This document shows, piece after piece, positions 58,395 to 64,000 of a stretch of 64,000 nt of DNA. Numbering within the stretch: the first letter of the stretch is position 1; every line of letters begins with the position of its first letter. The notes under the pieces are model-generated. The model saw only the letters and a program-made list of their open reading frames with translations. It had not been told where the DNA came from and ran no database searches. The position numbers and the translations under genes are program-made. The stretch spans positions 288,733 to 352,732 of the forward strand of contig WNNJ02001606.1 in the NCBI GenBank assembly GCA_012934845.2. Reading direction: 5' to 3'. The DNA comes from Pomphorhynchus laevis. Its lineage: Eukaryota > Acanthocephala > Palaeacanthocephala > Echinorhynchida > Pomphorhynchidae.

Positions 58395-61300
58395 CTACAT
58401 CACGAATGTAGTTTTCTCCTTAGTAATAAAGGACTTGTACTTGGCAAGTAATGGATGCACTTCTTCCTTCAGAAAATTCGTGACCTAAAAATACGATAAA
58501 AGACTAAATAAAGCATTCATTTAGCATTAGATCATCGCACTAACCTGCTCAGGAGCACGTCCGATAAACGTTTTTGCATCTAGAAGCACTGGTAATTTAT
58601 TCAAAAGTGGGGCAAAAAACGGATCAGATTTTATCTCTTCAATAAAGTTATTTGGCATGCCTTCGTTTTTAACATTATTGGCGCATATTTGACTAATTTT
58701 TTTCAATTTGTCGTGACTTTCCGTTCGACTTTTACCCGAAGCAACCAAAGCTGCCATGATGTTTTCACTTGCCATAAAGGGGAGTTCATCCTTTAGGTGA
58801 CGTTCAATCATCTAGGAGGAAATCAGCAACTAAAACAGTGTGATTGGCACACAATCACTTATAGAAATTTATATATAAGACCTGATTCTACTAGTGTAGC
58901 CATCGAATCCCTTTTGCAGCAAGTTTTTTCTCTTTTAGTAATAAACGATTAGAGACGATTTCGATTGTAAATTAAAATTAAAATTATCTCTACTAATTAT
59001 AGATAAATTATCTCTACTTTCTTTTAATAAACCGATAATATTTTTTTATTTAGTTTCAGCTCTTTAATTTGACTAACTATAAAGTATAAACTAAATTAAT
59101 CTATCATTAATGATTGCAATATAAGTGTATCTTTAAGACCTCTTTCTGCTAACATTAAACGATCGAATTGACCCGTCAATATAAAAAATGGAATCAATTC
59201 GAGTACTGTTTAGTTAAATTAACTAAATATCATTAGTCTCCATAATAGATTTCGGTCGTTGCATTTATCATTAGTTAATGCATATTTTATCATCTGCAAA
59301 TGTTAAACATTTTCTTTTAAATCAAAACTTCAAAGTGCCTACAGATTTTAATTCAAACATATTTTATATGGCACCTTTCTGGAATACTCTTGAAGACGAA
59401 ATTAAAACGGTAGCTGCAACGAGAACATTTATTATTAACGAGTCAATTTTAATATACATGTATGGAGTTGCTCAAAAGTGACAAGATAATATAAGTTCTA
59501 CAGTTAAGGTATTGCATGTGTTAATTTATGGTATACAAATGTTAGGAACCGATTACACACTCTAATAACATCTACAGCGATATTTTGTTTATCTGTAAAC
59601 AAAATAAAGGTTGAAAATGAACATATGACAATTGTTCATCTACTGGACTTGTCATTTATACTATTTTAAATTCAATATTTAGTTATATTTTGTTTGCAAG
59701 TTAAATAAACATATTGCGAAGAAAAGGTTAACTAACAGCATTTGTATTTTTAAAAATCCATTGATGTTTTGCATCGAAACATCAATTAAGACAAAACAGG
59801 GAAATCTTTATAGCCAATTTTGTTTTAAAAATACATTTCAGCAAAACATTTTATAACTTCACAATTGTTACTACAGATAATAATTCAATTAATGTAATTA
59901 GAATAAATGAATTTTATAAATTTACAGGAACGAATAAATTAGTTTTATTCCAAAGATCACACTATTTCAACAGCTTCTGCAATCATCTTTAATAAAATTA
60001 CAAACAGTTTATTCAAACACCAAAATATCAAGTTTGGCATTTTTATATAAAAAATGGAATTAGTTATTTACGTTTTTATACAATAATAACATATAATAAT
60101 ACTACTGATGTTTTAATTTAATAAAAAATTAAGTAATTTTGATGACTAACATTTTTTAATAAATACTAAACCCATAATCTTCTTTCATTTCGATTATACA
60201 GTTTTTCTGGAATAAAGAAGAAAAAAATTTACCTTGATTTGAAAAAAAAATCAATTTTTCAATAGCTCCTGCTATAGCAGAAGCTATCGAAATATTGATT
60301 TTTTTCAAATAAAGGGAAATTAATTTCTTCTTTGTTCAAGTGAAACTACATAATATATGTTTAAAGAGAATAAAATTCTCAAGATCCTTCTATACATTTG
60401 AGCATTGGTTTATAAACAACTATTGGTTACTTTACTTTGATGTTTTAGTTTTTTAAAGATTTTGATGAAATTTATCAAACTAAAGTATTTTTTCAAAAGA
60501 AGACATTACTTGATGTTATCTATTCGAATTCTTGCATGCTTAAAAATGGTTAATTGCATCGGTAATGGTCCTATTTTATAGAGTTAAAGTATTTGCTTTA
60601 ATAACTTAGTTTTGAGAAATGTGAATTATATCGTCAAAATTAGTTTAATGAGATGTGGTTTTTTGAATGGCTATAAATAAATCTTACGACAAAAGTAATA
60701 ATGTTAAAAGAAAAATTATTGGACCCCCTAAACAGAAAAAATATTTAGGAATTATATAAATGAAAAATTGAACATACTATTGATGTTTTAATTTATAATA
60801 ACACGTTACTCAAATTACATAATATGTTTATGCTGAAACCTAAATTTAATAAATGTTCTGAAGTATATTAAATTCCTTTTGATAGTTGTAATTGGCTATA
60901 TATATTTTTGCCAGACTGGACAAGGATTGGAAAAACGTATCGCACAACATTAATGTAACATAAAACGAGGTTGTGAGCTATAGTTCACACCAAAAACTTA
61001 ATTTAGATCATTCCATTATATTATATGAAAGTAATTACCTGTCGTGTGTTATACATGAAGCCTATTTGATTAAAAAGGATAATATTATGCTCAATAATAT
61101 AGCTGATTTCAATTTAAAAATATCATATCAGTTTTTGTTTAATGTTTTATTTATAATAAACAGGGTAATTTTATATTAATTTTAAATTTTATTGATTTGA
61201 ATTCCTGATTATTTGTTAATTAGTTTAACATGCCTTTTCGAATATTTTAAATTTGATTTTAATTTGTGTTTTTAAATTTAATTTATTCAATTTGCCAATT

Positions 61301-63652
61301 ATAATTCCACAATTTTATTTATTTAATTTTATTTTTTTACTCATTTTCATCTCTAATTTTAACTTTTGTATTTGTTTCATTTTCTTTTTGTTTTTCTGTG
61401 CAGTATTAATTGACCGACATTTTATTTTGTAATAATTTGTAATCTTGATGATTTTGTGTTTGAGTAAGCTGCTTGTAATTTTTCTGAAGATAATAGAACA
61501 AATTCTAAAAATCGATCAATTAGTAAAATTTCTAATAAACTTTAGTGTAAAAATTGATTTGAAAGTCACTTTGACGTATTATACATGACTTACAATGACT
61601 TAAACATTAAGTTTAAACTTAATGTAAAATACTTATTTCTTCGTTCCTTAATTTTCATAAAACTATAAGAAATAAATAGATATTAAAATAATTTATTCAT
61701 GATTTGTTGTAAAATATATTAGCGTGCTGAATAATAATACAACTGCAGTCTGACAATTATATTGCATCGATAAATCCAAAATTACATTAGTGTATATGAT
61801 CGGCATTGTTGGTCGCACTGAGTTATTCATGCAATTAACGTTCATTTAGTAAATATCCTACAATTTATTATATATTTTATTATATTATATGATTGAAACA
61901 ATTTCAGACAAAAATTGATCAATTATCATACATAAAACGTTTCGAAAAAATGTTCGCGGGCATTAGTTAGATAGTCCAAGAAGAATTATGTTCAAACGAC
62001 ATTATTCAAAGATGATTTTGTTTCACCATTACAATGCATCATCACATTCTGTCACATTTTGTTAATCAAATTTAATTGGGAAATTCTTACCCTCTTTTTC
62101 CAAGTAGCTATAATCTAGAATTTGCTGTGATGTCTCTGTCGGAAAAGAACAGAATCATAATATAGAATTTGCTGTGATGTACCTGTTTCCAAAGTTTAAA
62201 AAGCACGTAAAGGTAAGCAAGTTTCAAACATTAGATTATGTCGGAAAAGCCCATAATTACTTTGTACGAAAGATAACTGAAGGAAATCTACAAGGATGAT
62301 TTGTACAGTAATTTTAGTGATTGAAATTTTTATAGATACTAATGTACAAAACTATAGCATTTTTATGAATAAAATTAATTAAATATTAAATAATTTCAAT
62401 TAATTTCAAAAATATTATTATTTGAAAGCCTTAATGCTAATTCTCGTAGCATACGGATATGTAAAATACGTAATACAACGTGTATTGTATGCTTGTTACG
62501 TGCTTAATATAAAAACTTTGCGTTTGAAATGTTCAAGGATAAACAACTTACCTTTGGGTATACGACTATGCCCTCAAATATATTGTTCAGCGTTGACAGA
62601 ATAATATCCGCGGTTAGAAACGACTCTCCGATTGATATTCGCCTATTTGAACTGTCGTCAAGTGTTCTTTCCATCCATTGAACTGAATGAGTATTAAGAG
62701 CATCTTGAACGAGACTCATTAAATGTCTAGCCAGTCCACAAATGCGCTCGCATCTCATCGGATTTCGTTTGTATGGCATTGCACTACTCCCTACAGAAAA
62801 GATACAGTAATCAGTTTGCCTTTAGGGTTAACAATAATAATACATTTTTAAATAACGACCTAATTTTCTATCTGCTAGCTGACTGAATTATAGGACTCAA
62901 ACACTTCTATGTTCTATATTTTGGCATCAACTGCTATAATTTTCAACGTAAATAATAATGCTTCAAAGATGATAAAGCGTGCTACACTTCATACTCCTCC
63001 CGGTATAAGAAACTTAAAACGTGTTTTTGTTGGACTCTTAGTACCTAATATTGACGGCTATATCGATTCGAAAAATACAGGAATATATGCATCTACTCGA
63101 TGTCAAACATATTTGCTTGTCAAATCACAATAGAGGCGATTTGATGTGACTCGCAAGAAAGTTAAATGTATGACTATTTTTGAAAACATTATTGTATTTA
63201 CTATTTCGACTTACCAACTTGTTCTGGTTCAAAAGGCTCCTCTATTTCCTTCAAACTTGACAACAATCTTATGTCTGTGCATATCTAAGCAGAATAACTA
63301 TAACGTTAACTCAAACTGTATTACTAGAGAAACTTTAGTTTAAAAGTAAATATTCTGATCATTTTCATCAAAATGATCAAAGGTCAATCATTGAATTATT
63401 AAAGATGAATCAATAAAGAATTAATTAAGAATTATATATAGTATGTATCTACTATCAACATATTTCTTGTTTTACTAATGACTTCCAAACGTAACGCAAT
63501 ACCGACTATGATAATAAAATAGACTTTATTCCTAAAAAATAGTTTTACACGTAACCAGTACCTTATGCGCTGAAGCTCCAAAACTTGCCAATGCGCTAAT
63601 AATTTCGGTATCTAGTTTGCGCGTGTAAGTCTGCCCAGATATTGTAAATAGT
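58395..63652 (-). CDS. ADSL: Adenylosuccinate lyase, C-terminal half (last five exons), continues beyond the right edge
   Basis: ADSL releases fumarate from SAICAR and from adenylosuccinate in purine synthesis; it is a cytosolic homotetramer. Exons in transcript order: 63652-63562 ([18 protein letters not shown]), 63284-63215 ([19 protein letters not shown]), 62790-62552 ([10 protein letters not shown] signature at 62788-62759, [18 protein letters not shown], ending VVYPK), 58811-58545 ([19 protein letters not shown] to FIGRAPEQ) and 58484-58395 ([16 protein letters not shown] to TTFVM and stop). All four joins keep phase, and each part aligns with human ADSL without gaps of note. About 252 of some 480 residues are present; the N-terminal half lies outside the window. 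The catalytic signature loop is intact, so nothing suggests a pseudogene. Confidence 0.96.
60155..60350. repeat. Fold-back family F, copy 2
   Basis: Arms of about 65 bp (near 60208-60272 and 60273-60336) meet at GCTCCTGCTATAGCAGAAGC. The left end AATAAATACTAAACCCATAATC is shared with the copy at 43803. Confidence 0.85.
61548..61632 (+). repeat. Dispersed repeat, partner at 27110-27195
   Basis: TTTGAAAGTCACTTTGACGT...ATACATGACTTA...ACATTAAGTTTAAACTTAATGT matches the segment at 27110-27195 in order and orientation, with a 10 bp inverted repeat at its right end. Confidence 0.7.
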
Positions 63653-64000
63653 CTAAATAAACATAAATATAAAATTACAATATAATTTATTTATATGTTA
63701 ATTTATAGGAACAAAAGAAAATCAAATTAAAGACCAAATGATTATTCAATATTTCAGTGGCAACTACCATCATCATCCGGAAAACAAGGAAAATTGTTAC
63801 AGTTTTGAACATTTAAATAACATAAACATGTATTTATATGATGTGCCCCGATAAACTGATAAAAGAAAAATACATAATAAAAGAAAGCGATCAAAAAGTA
63901 AAGCATCATATGATAAAACAAAACATTTACACTATCAACCATAAGAACACAGACAAAATAATACAATAAAACACAAAATTATAGCAATTGGATAATAAAA
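63653..64000. other. ADSL intron sequence at the right edge
   Basis: The next upstream ADSL exon was not found before the window ends. The 70-residue minus-strand frame at 63754-63966 is low-complexity and does not match ADSL. Confidence 0.5.

Larger units (their letters stand above)
58812..62551. other. Large ADSL intron
   Basis: AT-rich, 3.7 kb. It holds the fold-back copy at 60155-60350, the short dispersed repeat at 61548-61632 and a ~47 bp tandem duplication (TAGAATTTGCTGTGATGT at about 62115 and 62162). No further exon was recognised. Confidence 0.6.

Overview
The window is AT-rich animal genomic DNA. Genes are split into many short exons with GT-AG introns, and gene bodies are full of transposable elements. 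Three conserved housekeeping genes can be read exon by exon: UFL1 (the UFM1 ligase, + strand, 7.2-26.5 kb), pyridoxal kinase PDXK (+ strand, 36.4-56.8 kb) and the 3' half of adenylosuccinate lyase ADSL (- strand, 58.4-63.7 kb, running off the right edge). The element cast is CR1/Jockey-like, L2/CR1-like and RTE-like LINEs, two kinds of Penelope-like element, a DD41D mariner, a ZBED5-type hAT, an ISXO2-like transposase fragment, tRNA-derived SINEs and many fold-back elements. It points to an invertebrate, probably a worm-like animal; I cannot name the phylum from this sequence.

Layout. 0-3.6 kb: a nearly complete LINE (one in-frame stop) abutting the tail of a second LINE; both lie against a broken ISXO2-like transposase gene. 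4.8-6.5 kb: two copies of a third LINE facing each other tail to tail. 7.2-26.5 kb: UFL1, 14 visible exons (first exon not found); its introns hold two large fold-back elements, an 88-bp-arm near-perfect palindrome, a SINE cluster, a ~945 bp mosaic palindrome, an RTE fragment and several Penelope-like copies. 27.4-27.7 kb: an actin pseudogene fragment. 30-36 kb: intergenic, with a decayed hAT split by a Penelope-like insertion. 36.4-56.8 kb: PDXK, 9 visible exons (N-terminal exon not found), with a mariner, several Penelope-like copies and a long inverted repeat carrying a GIY-YIG endonuclease in its introns. 58.4-64 kb: the last five ADSL exons.

The three genes serve separate pathways (UFMylation, vitamin B6 salvage, purine synthesis); nothing shows that they are co-regulated. 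PDXK and ADSL converge, 1.6 kb apart. The least ordinary signal is a Penelope-like family (here called PLE-A) with about eleven copies. It has an RT frame that ends without a GIY-YIG domain and a shared 3' end with variable 5' truncation. Its 3' region carries a conserved H-type pseudoknot plus hairpin that can be written out by eye in the longer copies.
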